Positions 1 to 8,675 of a stretch of DNA of 64,000 nucleotides are shown here, one piece after another. Source of the DNA: Actinomycetes bacterium (GTDB lineage: Bacteria; Actinomycetota; Acidimicrobiia; Acidimicrobiales; Palsa-688). Below the pieces are notes generated by a model, which was not told where the DNA came from, did no database searches, and was given only the letters and a program-made list of their open reading frames with translations. The stretch lies in NCBI GenBank assembly GCA_021838445.1, contig JAKCDU010000005.1, positions 1-64,000 of the forward strand, given 5' to 3'. How positions within the stretch are numbered: position 1 is the stretch's first letter; every line of letters begins with the position of its first letter. The translations under genes were made by a program, and so were the position numbers.

Positions 1-196
1 CCAGACGGCCGTGAATGGCGGCTGCGGCGCGGCCGGCCAACTGCTGGTAGACGATGGAGCGGACCAGGGCGGCGAAGTGGGTGTCGACCGGACGGCTCAG
101 CTTCATGGGACCGGCCTCGCCCACCAGGAGGGCCATCACCGGATCCCGCTCGGCCAATAGCGACGCGGCGGCGGCATGGGAGACTCGTCTGCTCAT
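1..196 (-). CDS. DNA-3-methyladenine glycosylase II-like protein (HhH-GPD), N-terminal part
   Basis: Only the first 65 residues are in the window; the gene runs off the left edge. It starts at an ATG complementary to 194-196. The visible part has FAALVRSIVYQQLAG at about residues 41-55, which matches the first helices of the AlkA-type helix-hairpin-helix base-excision glycosylases (a conserved hydrophobic helix ending in QQL). In that family the enzyme removes alkylated purines from DNA. The hairpin and the catalytic Asp lie outside the window and cannot be checked, so the family call rests on the N-terminal signature alone. Confidence 0.6.
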   Translation of the reverse strand, partial: MSRRVSHAAAASLLAERDPVMALLVGEAGPMKLSRPVDTHFAALVRSIVYQQLAGRAAAAIHGRL

Positions 197-208
197 GGCG
201 GAACTACC

Positions 209-550
209 CTATGGGCCCCGAACAGGAGCCGGGCCGCCCACCGGCCCCGGAACGGCGCCAACCGCACCGGCCGCCGGGGAGGGGTAGGAGGCGACTACTT
301 CCATGACCAGGGGCTGAGCCGAAGGCTCGGAGAGGGGGCCGGCGGACCGGGCACCCCCGCCGGAGGAATCCACCCCCGCTCCGACCACGCCGGCCAGCAG
401 GAGCACAACGCACCAAACCATCAGAATACGGGCACGGGTCCCCACCACCGGGGAAACTACCGCCCCTCCCCGATGGCCGCGCCACGCCGGCCGACCAGGT
501 CGCGTTACCTTGCGGCCTCCGGCGAGGTCAAACCTGTCAGAATCAACCAA
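209..550 (-). CDS. possible small single-pass membrane protein
   Basis: This is a 113-residue open frame in the gap between the glycosylase and the desaturase. It has a basic N-terminal part, one clear hydrophobic segment at about residues 42-60 (ILMVWCVVLLLAGVVGAGV), then a Pro/Gly/Ala-rich tail. Its stop lies 12 nt before the glycosylase start, so the two could be co-transcribed. I recognise no family. The membrane segment and the position favour a real gene, but GC-rich DNA produces many long chance frames and other frames are also open here. If it is not coding, then 197-607 is simply intergenic. Confidence 0.35.
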   Translation of the reverse strand: MVDSDRFDLAGGRKVTRPGRPAWRGHRGGAVVSPVVGTRARILMVWCVVLLLAGVVGAGVDSSGGGARSAGPLSEPSAQPLVMEVVASYPSPAAGAVGAVPGPVGGPAPVRGP

Positions 551-607
551 CTACGCGTGCCGAGGCCCCCGCCGAAGCGCCGCACTTTTCGCCGAGAGCC
601 GAGGGTA

Positions 608-1573
608 ATGACCACAGTTGAGCCCGTTTTGGACCACTCCCAACCGGAGGAGGAGGCCAGCCCGCTGGTCGAGCGCAAGACGTGGACCCAGCAGGTGCTT
701 TTGACGGTCTTCCTGGCCGTCCCCTTCGCCGCGATGGTGGCCGCCGTGCCGGTGGCATGGGGCTGGGGTCTGTCGGTCCGGGACATCACCATTGCGCTGG
801 TGATGTACGTGTTCACCGGACTGGGCATCACCGTCGGCTTCCACCGGTATCTGACCCACCGCAGCTTCACCGCTGGTCGGGCGCTACGGATCGTTCTGAG
901 CGTCGCCGGCAGCATGGCCCTGCAGGCGTCGCCGATCCAGTGGGTAGCCGATCACCGCCGCCACCATCGGTTCTCCGACAAGGAGGGCGATCCGCACTCT
1001 CCGTGGCGTTACGGTGAGGGATTCAAGGCCCTGACCAAGGGCTTCGTCTACTCCCACGTGGGTTGGCTCTACGACTGGGATAGGACCGACGAGATGAAGT
1101 ACGCCCCCGAGCTGGTGGCCGACGCCGACGTCAACTTCGTGTCCCGCCGCTTCGCCTGGTGGGTGGCTCTCTCCCTGCTGCTCCCGCCCCTGGTCGGCGG
1201 CCTGTGGTCCTGGTCCTGGCAAGGGGCCGTCACGGCGTTCTTCTGGGGGAGCCTGGTCCGCATATGCCTGCTCCATCATGTGACCTTCGCCATCAACTCG
1301 GTGTGCCACATCACCGGTAGGCGGCCATTCCGCACCCGTGACCGCAGTCAGAACGTCTGGTGGCTGGCCCTGCTCTCCTTCGGCGAATCGTGGCACAACT
1401 TCCACCACGCCGAGCCGACCTCGGCCCGTCACGGCGTCCGGCCCTTCGAGATCGACACCAGCGCCATGCTCATCAAGGCCATGGAGAAGCTCCGCTGGAT
1501 CGAAGACGTCCGCTGGCCCGATCAGGCGGCCGTCGCCCGCCGCCGGCTGAGCTCCGACACCGCCGCCGGCTGA
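608..1573 (+). CDS. acyl-CoA delta-9 desaturase (stearoyl-CoA desaturase family)
   Basis: A 321-residue membrane di-iron desaturase. The three histidine boxes are all present: HRYLTH at residues 79-84, HRRHH at 116-120 and HNFHH at 263-267. Two hydrophobic hairpins (about 30-75 and 180-220) would anchor it in the membrane. The family places a cis-9 double bond in stearoyl-CoA or palmitoyl-CoA using O2 and electrons from a reductase. I chose ATG 608 because conservation begins shortly after it; the frame is open further upstream but that part looks non-coding. It faces the TmsA/TmsB-like operon tail to tail, and oleoyl chains are the known substrate of TmsB enzymes, so it may feed that pathway (inference). 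Confidence 0.9.
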   Translation: MTTVEPVLDHSQPEEEASPLVERKTWTQQVLLTVFLAVPFAAMVAAVPVAWGWGLSVRDITIALVMYVFTGLGITVGFHRYLTHRSFTAGRALRIVLSVAGSMALQASPIQWVADHRRHHRFSDKEGDPHSPWRYGEGFKALTKGFVYSHVGWLYDWDRTDEMKYAPELVADADVNFVSRRFAWWVALSLLLPPLVGGLWSWSWQGAVTAFFWGSLVRICLLHHVTFAINSVCHITGRRPFRTRDRSQNVWWLALLSFGESWHNFHHAEPTSARHGVRPFEIDTSAMLIKAMEKLRWIEDVRWPDQAAVARRRLSSDTAAG

Positions 1574-1667
1574 GCTCCGACAGCTGCGGCCCGCGCCGGG
1601 CGACAGCTGGGGCGCGGGCCCGGGCCGACCGGCTGCTGGGTCGAGGTCGCATCCGACCCAGGAGGGG

Positions 1668-2948
1668 CTAGCTCGTCGCGTTTGCCTCCCGGCGGCGCGG
1701 CCACTCCAGGCGGGCCAGAGGCAAGCCCGAGCCGCCGTGCTCGTCGGTGCGCACGGCGAGAACCTGGTGCAACTCGATGCGCCGCTGGGTGAACCCGAGG
1801 CGGCTACCGGCCAGGTAGAGGCGCCACACCCGGGCGGTGGCCTCGCCGACCTCGGCGACGGCCTCGTCCCAGTGAGCGTCGAGGTTGGCTCCCCACGCGG
1901 CACACGTTCGGGCGTAGTGCTCCCTGAAATTCTCCTCGTGGCGAACCTCGAAGCCATGGTCCTGGATGGCCGAAACGATGGTACCTACCGCTTCCAGCTC
2001 CCCGTCGGGGAACACGTAGCGGTTGATGAAGCCGCCGGTCCGGGCCGGAGCGGAACTCACCGGGCGGGTGATGCAGTGATTGAGGAACAATCCCTGGGGA
2101 CGAACCTTGGAAGCCAGGAAGGTGACATACGAGTTCAGGTTGCGGGCCCCGATGTGCTCGGTGAGGCCGATGCTGCTGACTGCGTCGAAGCCGGACTCGG
2201 AGACGTTGCGATAGTCGTCGTGGCGGATCTCGGCCCGGTCGGACAGCCCGAGCTGGGCGATGCGCTTCTGACCCCACTCGGCCTGTTGGCGGGAGAGTGT
2301 CACCCCCAGCACCTCCACCCCGTAGTTGGCGGCGGCGTGGACGACCATGGTTCCCCACCCGCAGCCCACGTCGAGTAGGCGCTGGCCGGGCTGGAGGCCG
2401 AGCTTGCGGCAGACGAGATCGACCTTCTCCTCCTGGGCCTCCTCGAGGGTCGACCCCTCATCGGGATAGACCGCGCAGGTGTAGGCCATGGACGGGCCCA
2501 GTAGCCACTCGTAGAAGCGGTTGGACACGTCGTAGTGGTGGCTTATGGCCTTCGAGTCCCGTTGCAGCGAGTGCCTCAGGCCCCACCACAGGCCCGGGCG
2601 GGTCTCCTGGGGGGGCGGTGGAATGGGCTTCAGGATCCCCGGCCCCAGGCCCTGCAGGACCCGCAACCGGTCGGACCACGTCAGCGACCCGATGTGCTCG
2701 CCGGCCAGCATCATGAGCACCGTGAACATGTCACCCTCGACGTCGAGATACCCCGCGACGTAGGCCCGGGCCATGCCCAGGTCACTCGGCGCAGTGGCTA
2801 CGTAGTTCAGGGCCCTCGCATCGTTGACACGGATGGTGCACATGGCGTCCGAGGGGCCGGCCCGGCTCCCGTCGAAAGCGACGAAGGCCAGTGGCAGCCC
2901 TTGTGCCACGACGTCGGATAGTACGGATGCGATCTTGGGACGGGACAT
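1668..2948 (-). CDS. SAM-dependent fatty-acid methyltransferase (cyclopropane synthase family, TmsB/UfaA1-like)
   Basis: A 426-residue protein of the cyclopropane-fatty-acyl-phospholipid synthase family. The SAM-binding motif LLDVGCGWG lies at about residues 191-199 and is preceded by the typical SHHYDVSNRFYEWLLG segment. Start ATG 2948 has GAGGAG about 9 nt upstream; a longer frame reaches 2984 but overlaps the upstream gene. The family methylates the double bond of oleoyl chains in phospholipids. The gene follows an FAD oxidoreductase with a 17-nt gap, and that pairing is the known arrangement of tmsB with tmsA, which make 10-methyl (tuberculostearic) fatty acids. Plain cyclopropane synthesis is the alternative, but the FAD partner argues for the 10-methyl product. 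Confidence 0.85.
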   Translation of the reverse strand: MSRPKIASVLSDVVAQGLPLAFVAFDGSRAGPSDAMCTIRVNDARALNYVATAPSDLGMARAYVAGYLDVEGDMFTVLMMLAGEHIGSLTWSDRLRVLQGLGPGILKPIPPPPQETRPGLWWGLRHSLQRDSKAISHHYDVSNRFYEWLLGPSMAYTCAVYPDEGSTLEEAQEEKVDLVCRKLGLQPGQRLLDVGCGWGTMVVHAAANYGVEVLGVTLSRQQAEWGQKRIAQLGLSDRAEIRHDDYRNVSESGFDAVSSIGLTEHIGARNLNSYVTFLASKVRPQGLFLNHCITRPVSSAPARTGGFINRYVFPDGELEAVGTIVSAIQDHGFEVRHEENFREHYARTCAAWGANLDAHWDEAVAEVGEATARVWRLYLAGSRLGFTQRRIELHQVLAVRTDEHGGSGLPLARLEWPRRREANATS

Positions 2949-2965
2949 ACGCTGCAAGACTCCTC

Positions 2966-4390
2966 TCAACGGGCGCCGACGCACTTTGCGTAAAGGTCGT
3001 GGAGCCGACCGGCGGGATCGTAACGGCTCTTGAGGCTGCGGTAGAACGGACCGTTGTAGAGCTCCCAGAACCGGTCACGGTCGTAGAACACGGTGGAGTA
3101 GAGGGATTTGCGGCCGCCCAGGCGGTCGACCTCCTGCTCCACCCAGCGGTTGTGATGAGCCGGGTCCATCCCCGCCTCGAGGGGCACGCTGGCCCAGAAC
3201 CCGACGTTCACGTACAGCTGCTCGGGGTCCAGGCGGTACAGCTCCCAGGTCTCTTCCGGGCTCCTCTGGCGTAGGGGGCACAGCCAGAACGGCGAGATGG
3301 GCACCTCACGCTGGAACGAGTCGAGGAACTCCTCCACGCGCGCCAAGGGCAGCTCGACGTCTTGTATGACGTTCTCGCGTGGGGGCAGGCCCCGGCGGGC
3401 GTCGATCCGGGCCTTCCAACGGTGGCGCTCCTCGAAGGCCATGATCTTCCAGTACGTGTCGCTTCGCAAAAAGCGCGGCCCGGCCAGCCGGCGAACCAGC
3501 TGATTCTGGGCGTAGAACGCCCTGGAGCACCAGAACCAGTCGGTGTCCCACCTCCACAGGTAGTCGCGCACCGTGAGCCAGTCCTCACGGCGGCTCTGGA
3601 TGGAGCGGTAGTAGATGTCCTGATGGGTGTAGTCGCTGGTCCTCGGGGCCGAGTCGCTCCACCCGCCGAGCGTCAGGTAGCACTCCTCGCAGGAGAAGAC
3701 GGTTCCGTCGACGAAGTCGACCCGCTCGCCCTCGTGACGGCGCGACTCGCACACTTCGGCCATCGTGGCGAGCAGGTCGGAGGTGCGGGTGAAGCGCAGG
3801 TGGCGCAGGTGTACGTAGGGGTGCACCTCCTCGAGCTCGATGCGGAGCCGCAGGGCGTAGCCGAGCGAGCCGTACGAGTTGGGGAAGCCGAAGAACAGGT
3901 CCCGGTGAGGGCCTTCCCGGCTGGCGGTCAACACCTCCCCCGAACCGGTGAGAATGTCCATCTCGATGACCGACTCATGGGGCATCCCGTTGCGAAACGA
4001 CGAGCTCTCGATGCCCAATCCGGTCACCGCCCCACCCAAGGTTATGGTCTTCAGTTCGGGGACCACGAGGGGCACGAGGCCGAACGGGAGCAGCGCGTCC
4101 ACCAGGTGCTCGTAGGTGGTCATGCCGCCCACGTCGGCCCAACGGTTCTCGACGTTCACGTCGAGAACCCCGTCGAAAGCGCCGACATCGAGGCCGGCCC
4201 CGGCCGGCCCCGCAGGGTTCCGGCTCCGGAACAGGTTGGAGGTCTTCTTGGCCAGCCGCACCGGTCGCCCCGGGGGAATGGCCCGGTACTGCTCCTTGAG
4301 GACCTCGACCCGGCGGACGTAGCGGTCCCATCCGGCGGTGGCCGGGACGGCCCGGCCGTCGAGTAGGGGCTGCTGATCGGCCAGTGCCAT
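2966..4390 (-). CDS. FAD-binding oxidoreductase, TmsA/BfaB-like 10-methylene fatty acid reductase
   Basis: A 474-residue protein with an N-terminal FAD_binding_4 (PCMH) domain and a long C-terminal half rich in aromatic residues, as in the DHCR24/DprE1-like group. The flavin-domain pattern GGAVTGLGIESSS followed by HESV is clear. In mycobacteria and other actinomycetes the homologous protein reduces the 10-methylene group made by the neighbouring methyltransferase to 10-methyl. Here it lies directly upstream of the methyltransferase gene and 9 nt downstream of a nitronate monooxygenase-type gene, so all three are probably co-transcribed. The exact substrate is inferred from this pairing. Confidence 0.8.
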   Translation of the reverse strand: MALADQQPLLDGRAVPATAGWDRYVRRVEVLKEQYRAIPPGRPVRLAKKTSNLFRSRNPAGPAGAGLDVGAFDGVLDVNVENRWADVGGMTTYEHLVDALLPFGLVPLVVPELKTITLGGAVTGLGIESSSFRNGMPHESVIEMDILTGSGEVLTASREGPHRDLFFGFPNSYGSLGYALRLRIELEEVHPYVHLRHLRFTRTSDLLATMAEVCESRRHEGERVDFVDGTVFSCEECYLTLGGWSDSAPRTSDYTHQDIYYRSIQSRREDWLTVRDYLWRWDTDWFWCSRAFYAQNQLVRRLAGPRFLRSDTYWKIMAFEERHRWKARIDARRGLPPRENVIQDVELPLARVEEFLDSFQREVPISPFWLCPLRQRSPEETWELYRLDPEQLYVNVGFWASVPLEAGMDPAHHNRWVEQEVDRLGGRKSLYSTVFYDRDRFWELYNGPFYRSLKSRYDPAGRLHDLYAKCVGAR

Positions 4391-4399
4391 CCCCCGAAA

Positions 4400-5545
4400 C
4401 TACCCCTTGTCCGCCTCGGCCGAGAGACCTTCGGCGAGCCGCGAGGCCGCCTCGATGTAACCCTCGACGAGATCCATCACCACCTGGCCGGCCGGGCGGG
4501 AGGTGTTCATCTGGCCTACCGCCTGGCCCACGAAGTAGTTGATGAGCTGCCGGGCGCCCGGAGCCGACGCGGCGCTGCGGGCGATACGGGCCTCCGCCTC
4601 GGCGACGAGCAGCGACTGCAGCGGCATCCCGAGCGGATCCGGGGTATCGGTCCGGTCCCACTCGTCGGTCCACGCCGAGCGCAGCTGGCGGGCCGGCTTA
4701 CCGGTCTTGGAGCGGGACCGCACGGTGTCGGCCGAGGTGGCCGCCAGGAACTTCTCCTTGACGACCGGGTGGGTCTCGGCCTCTTCGGTGGTCAGCCACA
4801 CCGAACCACACCACACGCCGGCGGCCCCGAGGGCCAAGGCGGCCGCCACCTGGCGGCCGTCGGCGATACCGCCCGCGGCCAGAACCGGCAAGGGCGTCAC
4901 CGCGTCCACCACCTGGGGCACGAGAACCATGGTTCCGATCTCCCCGGTGTGGCCGCCCGCCTCAGATCCCTGGGCGATGATCAGGTCGACGCCGGCGTCA
5001 CGCTGACGCCGGGCGTGTTCGGGTTTGCCCACCAACCCGGCTACGACCAGCCCTCGGCTGTGGGCCTCCCCGACCAGGTGATCGGGCGCCGGGCCCAGGG
5101 CGTTGGCGATGAGCTTCACCTTCGGGTGTCGCCAGACCACCTCGAGGAGGTCCTGGGCGCTGCGGTTGGAGAACGGTACGGGGCGCTCGCCTCGGGAGCG
5201 GTGAGGCTCCTCCGGCAGGGGGCCCACCCCGTAGCGCTCGAGGATGTCGTCGACGAATGCCCGGTGCTCAGCGGGCAGGAGCGACTCCGCCTGGGCGGCG
5301 CTCAAGCCCCCGGATTCGTCGCCGACGTACCGGGCCGGAATGATGACGTCCACCCCGTAGCCGCGCTCACCCACCTCCTGGTCGAGCCAGTCGAGAGCCA
5401 CCTCGAGCTGCTCGGGGCTGTAGGCCACCGCACCGAGCACCCCGAGTCCACCGGCGCGGGTGACCGCCGCCACGACGTCGCGACAGTGGCTGAACGCGAG
5501 GATGGGGAACTCGATTCCGAGCAGGTCACATACGGCGGTTCGCAT
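4400..5545 (-). CDS. nitronate monooxygenase / 2-nitropropane dioxygenase-like flavoprotein
   Basis: A 381-residue FMN TIM-barrel protein. It opens with the family pattern DLLGIEFPILAFS and AGGLGVLGA, and contains the flavin-phosphate region AQGSEAGGHTGEIGT followed by VLAAGGIADGRQVAAALALGA. The His in GGHTG is the catalytic base position of the class. The family oxidises alkyl nitronates, but many homologues have other, unknown substrates. It is the first gene of a probable operon with the FAD reductase and fatty-acid methyltransferase; whether it takes part in lipid chemistry is open. The C-terminal extension (about residues 310-381) includes AVGQMN, common in the long actinobacterial versions. 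Confidence 0.82.
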   Translation of the reverse strand: MRTAVCDLLGIEFPILAFSHCRDVVAAVTRAGGLGVLGAVAYSPEQLEVALDWLDQEVGERGYGVDVIIPARYVGDESGGLSAAQAESLLPAEHRAFVDDILERYGVGPLPEEPHRSRGERPVPFSNRSAQDLLEVVWRHPKVKLIANALGPAPDHLVGEAHSRGLVVAGLVGKPEHARRQRDAGVDLIIAQGSEAGGHTGEIGTMVLVPQVVDAVTPLPVLAAGGIADGRQVAAALALGAAGVWCGSVWLTTEEAETHPVVKEKFLAATSADTVRSRSKTGKPARQLRSAWTDEWDRTDTPDPLGMPLQSLLVAEAEARIARSAASAPGARQLINYFVGQAVGQMNTSRPAGQVVMDLVEGYIEAASRLAEGLSAEADKG

Positions 5546-5619
5546 GCGCCAACCATAGAGACCCGCCGCCGCCCGATGGAGTGGCGCCGACGCCCGCCAG
5601 CCGACACCCTGGGTCGCAT

Positions 5620-6408
5620 ATGCAAGACATCTATACCCACGGCCATTCCGAGCCGGTGCTGCGCAGCCACCGGTCGCGCGCCGCGGCCGATTCGGCCGCC
5701 TACCTGCTCCCCCGGCTCCATCCGGGCCAGGATCTGCTCGACGTGGGCTGCGGCCCGGGGTCGATCACCAACGACCTGGCTGGGCTCGTCGCACCGGGCC
5801 GGACCATCGGTGTCGACCGGTCACCGGCGGTGATCGCAGAGGCGGCCGCCGGGGCCCGCCACGGGGCGGTGTTCTCCACCGGGGATGTCTACGAGCTGGA
5901 GTTTCCCCCCGCCTCGTTCGACGTGGTCCACGCCCACCAGGTCCTGCAGCATCTGACCGACCCCGAACGGGCGCTGCGTGAGATGCACCGGGTTCTGAGT
6001 CCCGGCGGATGGTTGGCGGTGCGCGACGCCGTCTACCGCTCGTTCGTCTGGTATCCCGACCACGAGATGCTCACCAGGTGGCTGGAGCTCTACCACGCCG
6101 TTTGCCAACGCAACGGCGCCGACGCCGACGCCGGCCGGCGCCTCCCCTCGTGGGTAGCGGCCGCCGGTTTCGACGACATCGAGGTGTCGAGCTCCAACTG
6201 GACCTACGCCGACCCGTCCTCGGTGCGGTGGTGGGCCGATGTCTGGGCCGAACGCAGCACCGGCTCGGGCTTCGCCGAGCAGGCGGTGGAGTACGGTCTC
6301 GCCACTCGGAGCGAGCTCCAGGAGCTCAGCGCCGGTTGGCGGGAGTGGGGGGCCCACCCCGACGCCATCTTCGTGGTCGTCAACGTGGAGGTCCTGGCCC
6401 GGGCCTGA
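5620..6408 (+). CDS. class I SAM-dependent methyltransferase (UbiE/Methyltransf_11 type)
   Basis: A 262-residue Rossmann methyltransferase. Motif I is LLDVGCGPG at about residues 36-44, the acidic residue of motif II is in GVDRSP, and HQVLQHLTDP provides the post-II region. The frame is open from GTG 5581, but ATG 5620 starts immediately before the conserved part (MQDIYTHGHSEPVL), so I used it. Homologues methylate small molecules and quinone intermediates; the substrate cannot be read from the sequence. It is divergent from the nitronate monooxygenase gene with a 74-bp gap. Confidence 0.8.
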   Translation: MQDIYTHGHSEPVLRSHRSRAAADSAAYLLPRLHPGQDLLDVGCGPGSITNDLAGLVAPGRTIGVDRSPAVIAEAAAGARHGAVFSTGDVYELEFPPASFDVVHAHQVLQHLTDPERALREMHRVLSPGGWLAVRDAVYRSFVWYPDHEMLTRWLELYHAVCQRNGADADAGRRLPSWVAAAGFDDIEVSSSNWTYADPSSVRWWADVWAERSTGSGFAEQAVEYGLATRSELQELSAGWREWGAHPDAIFVVVNVEVLARA

Positions 6409-6453
6409 GCCGTGGTCCCACCGTCCGGGGATACGGCGGCGGGCGGACCCGGC

Positions 6454-7197
6454 TCAGATGACCGGGCGGTGGGCGCCGACCGAAGGCGGCTGGAAGAACA
6501 GGCGCCGCCTTTCGGGCATGGCGGCGACCACGTCGGGCGGCGCCGCCGGAGCCACCTCCCACGCCGAGTTACCCGGCGAGTACTTGAGCATGACCACCAG
6601 GCGGTCCTCGTCGCCGTGCCACGGAATCGTGCAGTGCACGAGCGCCTCGGTGAACACGAGCAGCGAGCCGGCCGGTTGGGCCACCTCCACCACCAGCGAC
6701 TCGGCACCCTCGGGAAGCGGCTCGCAGGCCTTGTGGCTACCCGGGATGCAACCGAATCCGCCCCCGCCGGGCCTGCCGTCGACCAGCGACCAGGAGAAGG
6801 CGAGTAGCCCGCTGCGCAGAGATCCGAGCCGGCTCACCCAGTACTGGGCCGGGTCGTAGGGCTCGGCCGGCCCGTGCAGCCCGAGACCGGAGGTGCCCGG
6901 GGCCATGACGATCCCGTAGGCGTGGTCGAGGCGCACGTGAGCTCCGATCAGATCGCCCAGGACCGCCACCACCCACGGGTGGTCCACCAGTTCCCCGAAC
7001 GCCGGATCCCAACCGAACATGGCGCCGCCCTGGCCGAAGCGCTGCCGCTCGATGGTCCCGTCCGGCCGGGCCAGCCGCTGACGCGAGACCGCCGATCGAA
7101 GGCGCTGGACGGCGGCCTCGTCGATGGCCCGGTCAAGCAGCAGGTACCCATCCACGTCGAACCGGTAGCGCTGAAGTGGGCTGAGTCCCCCGGTCAT
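6454..7197 (-). CDS. phytanoyl-CoA dioxygenase (PhyH) family protein
   Basis: A 247-residue protein with a double-stranded beta-helix pattern of Fe(II)/2-oxoglutarate oxygenases. It begins with RYRFDVDGYLLLDRAID, the typical PhyH N-terminus. Later segments GLHGPAEPYD and LVHCTIPWHGDEDRLVVML carry candidate iron ligands and the 2-oxoglutarate-binding Arg. The family hydroxylates branched acyl-CoAs and many secondary metabolites; the substrate is unknown here. Its start is divergent from the geranylgeranyl reductase gene. The first iron ligand pair is not a textbook HxD, so activity should not be assumed. Confidence 0.72.
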   Translation of the reverse strand: MTGGLSPLQRYRFDVDGYLLLDRAIDEAAVQRLRSAVSRQRLARPDGTIERQRFGQGGAMFGWDPAFGELVDHPWVVAVLGDLIGAHVRLDHAYGIVMAPGTSGLGLHGPAEPYDPAQYWVSRLGSLRSGLLAFSWSLVDGRPGGGGFGCIPGSHKACEPLPEGAESLVVEVAQPAGSLLVFTEALVHCTIPWHGDEDRLVVMLKYSPGNSAWEVAPAAPPDVVAAMPERRRLFFQPPSVGAHRPVI

Positions 7198-7274
7198 GAT
7201 CCTCCTCGCGTCACTTGCCGACCGACAATAGGGCCGGGTGGTCGCAACTCCGCCGGCGATGCCAGCATGGTCCG

Positions 7275-8549
7275 GTGGAAGCGTCCCCGGTCAGCGACGT
7301 CATAGTGGTGGGCGGCGGACCGGCCGGGGTCTCGGCGGCCGTCACTCTCGCCCGGTCGGGACGGCAGGTCACCATCGTCGACCGGGCCGTCTTCCCGAGG
7401 GACAAGACCTGCGGTGACGGCCTCACCGCGGCCGCTCTGCGCCGCCTCGAGCACCTGGGCCTCGACCCGCGGCGGGTGGCGTCCTGGCAGCCGGTCGAGC
7501 GGGTGACGGTGGTGGCCGCGTCGGGTCAGCAGGTCGACCTTCCCCTCAGTTCGCCCGGCGGCGGTTGGTTCGCGGCGGCGGCCCGCCGTTTCGACCTCGA
7601 CGCCGCCCTCGTCGAGCGGGCCCGGCAGAGTGGCGTGAGGGTGCTGGAAGGTCGTGCCGTGACCGAGGTCGGGGTTGCGGGCGGGGCGGTTTCGGTGGGC
7701 CTGGAGGACGGGACCCGGCTGGAGGCGCCCTTCGTGATCGCCGCCGACGGAATGTGGTCACCGGTACGACGCCACCTCGGCCTGAGCACTCCGGGGTACC
7801 TCGGGGAGTGGCAGGCCGGCCGGCAGTACCTGACCGGCGCCGGCCCGCAGTCGCGCCGGCTGTGGGTCTGGTTCGAACCCGACATGATCCCCGGGTACGC
7901 CTGGTCGTTCCCCTTGGCCGGTGACGTCGTGAACGTCGGCTACGGGGTGCTGCGGGACTCCCATCCGTCCCTCAGGGGCCAGAGCATCGACTGGTCGCAG
8001 CGGCGGGCCGTCGCCTCGGTCCTCGGGCCGACGGCCGCAGCGGATGGACCCTGGCGGGCGTGGCCCATCCCGACCCGTGTCGGCGAAGCACCCCTGGCGG
8101 GGCTGGGGGGACGGGTCCTGTTCGTGGGCGACGCCGCCGGGGCGAGCGATTCCATGACCGGCGAGGGCATAGCTCAGGCTCTCGAGACCGGGGAAGCAGC
8201 GGCGCGCGCCATCGCCCGCCACGGGCCCGGCGATCCCTCCGGCGCAGCCCACCGCTACACCCGGGTGGTGCGTTGGGGCCTGGCTCTCGATGACCGCCTG
8301 TCCAAGAAGCTGTCAGCGGTACTGGCCCGGCCGGGCGGTTCTGGTCGGGCTCTGGCGCTGGTGGACAGGAGCGACTGGCGGAGGCGCAACTTCGCCCGGT
8401 GGATGTTCGAGGACTACCCGAGAGCGGTCCTCGTCACGCCCCACCGGTGGCAACGCCGCATGTTCTCCCGACCCGGGGCTTACGCCGCTCTGGCTGCCGC
8501 CTGGCCCCTCTCGGGCCGCCCCGCGCCAACATCCGACGATCCCGGCTGA
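7275..8549 (+). CDS. geranylgeranyl reductase family FAD-dependent oxidoreductase
   Basis: A 424-residue flavoprotein. GGGPAG (about residues 13-18) binds FAD, DKTCGDGL follows the usual Cys-containing motif of the family, and FVGDAAG...TGEGI is the second FAD signature. The family saturates polyprenyl double bonds, for example in archaeal lipids, chlorophyll side chains and (MenJ) the menaquinone tail. In actinobacteria a menaquinone-reducing role is most likely, but that is inference. I chose GTG 7275; a TTG 60 nt upstream would add a basic, non-conserved leader. Divergent from the PhyH gene. Confidence 0.78.
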   Translation: MEASPVSDVIVVGGGPAGVSAAVTLARSGRQVTIVDRAVFPRDKTCGDGLTAAALRRLEHLGLDPRRVASWQPVERVTVVAASGQQVDLPLSSPGGGWFAAAARRFDLDAALVERARQSGVRVLEGRAVTEVGVAGGAVSVGLEDGTRLEAPFVIAADGMWSPVRRHLGLSTPGYLGEWQAGRQYLTGAGPQSRRLWVWFEPDMIPGYAWSFPLAGDVVNVGYGVLRDSHPSLRGQSIDWSQRRAVASVLGPTAAADGPWRAWPIPTRVGEAPLAGLGGRVLFVGDAAGASDSMTGEGIAQALETGEAAARAIARHGPGDPSGAAHRYTRVVRWGLALDDRLSKKLSAVLARPGGSGRALALVDRSDWRRRNFARWMFEDYPRAVLVTPHRWQRRMFSRPGAYAALAAAWPLSGRPAPTSDDPG

Positions 8550-8675
8550 GCGCCGCCCGACCCCCGGAAGAGGCGACAGGGAGGCGGAGCACCCCCCGAA
8601 CGGGACCAGTCACCCGCCCCGCGGGGGGTGGTGTCCGGCTGGCTCCTACTCCTCGCGCGCAACTACCGTCAGCCC

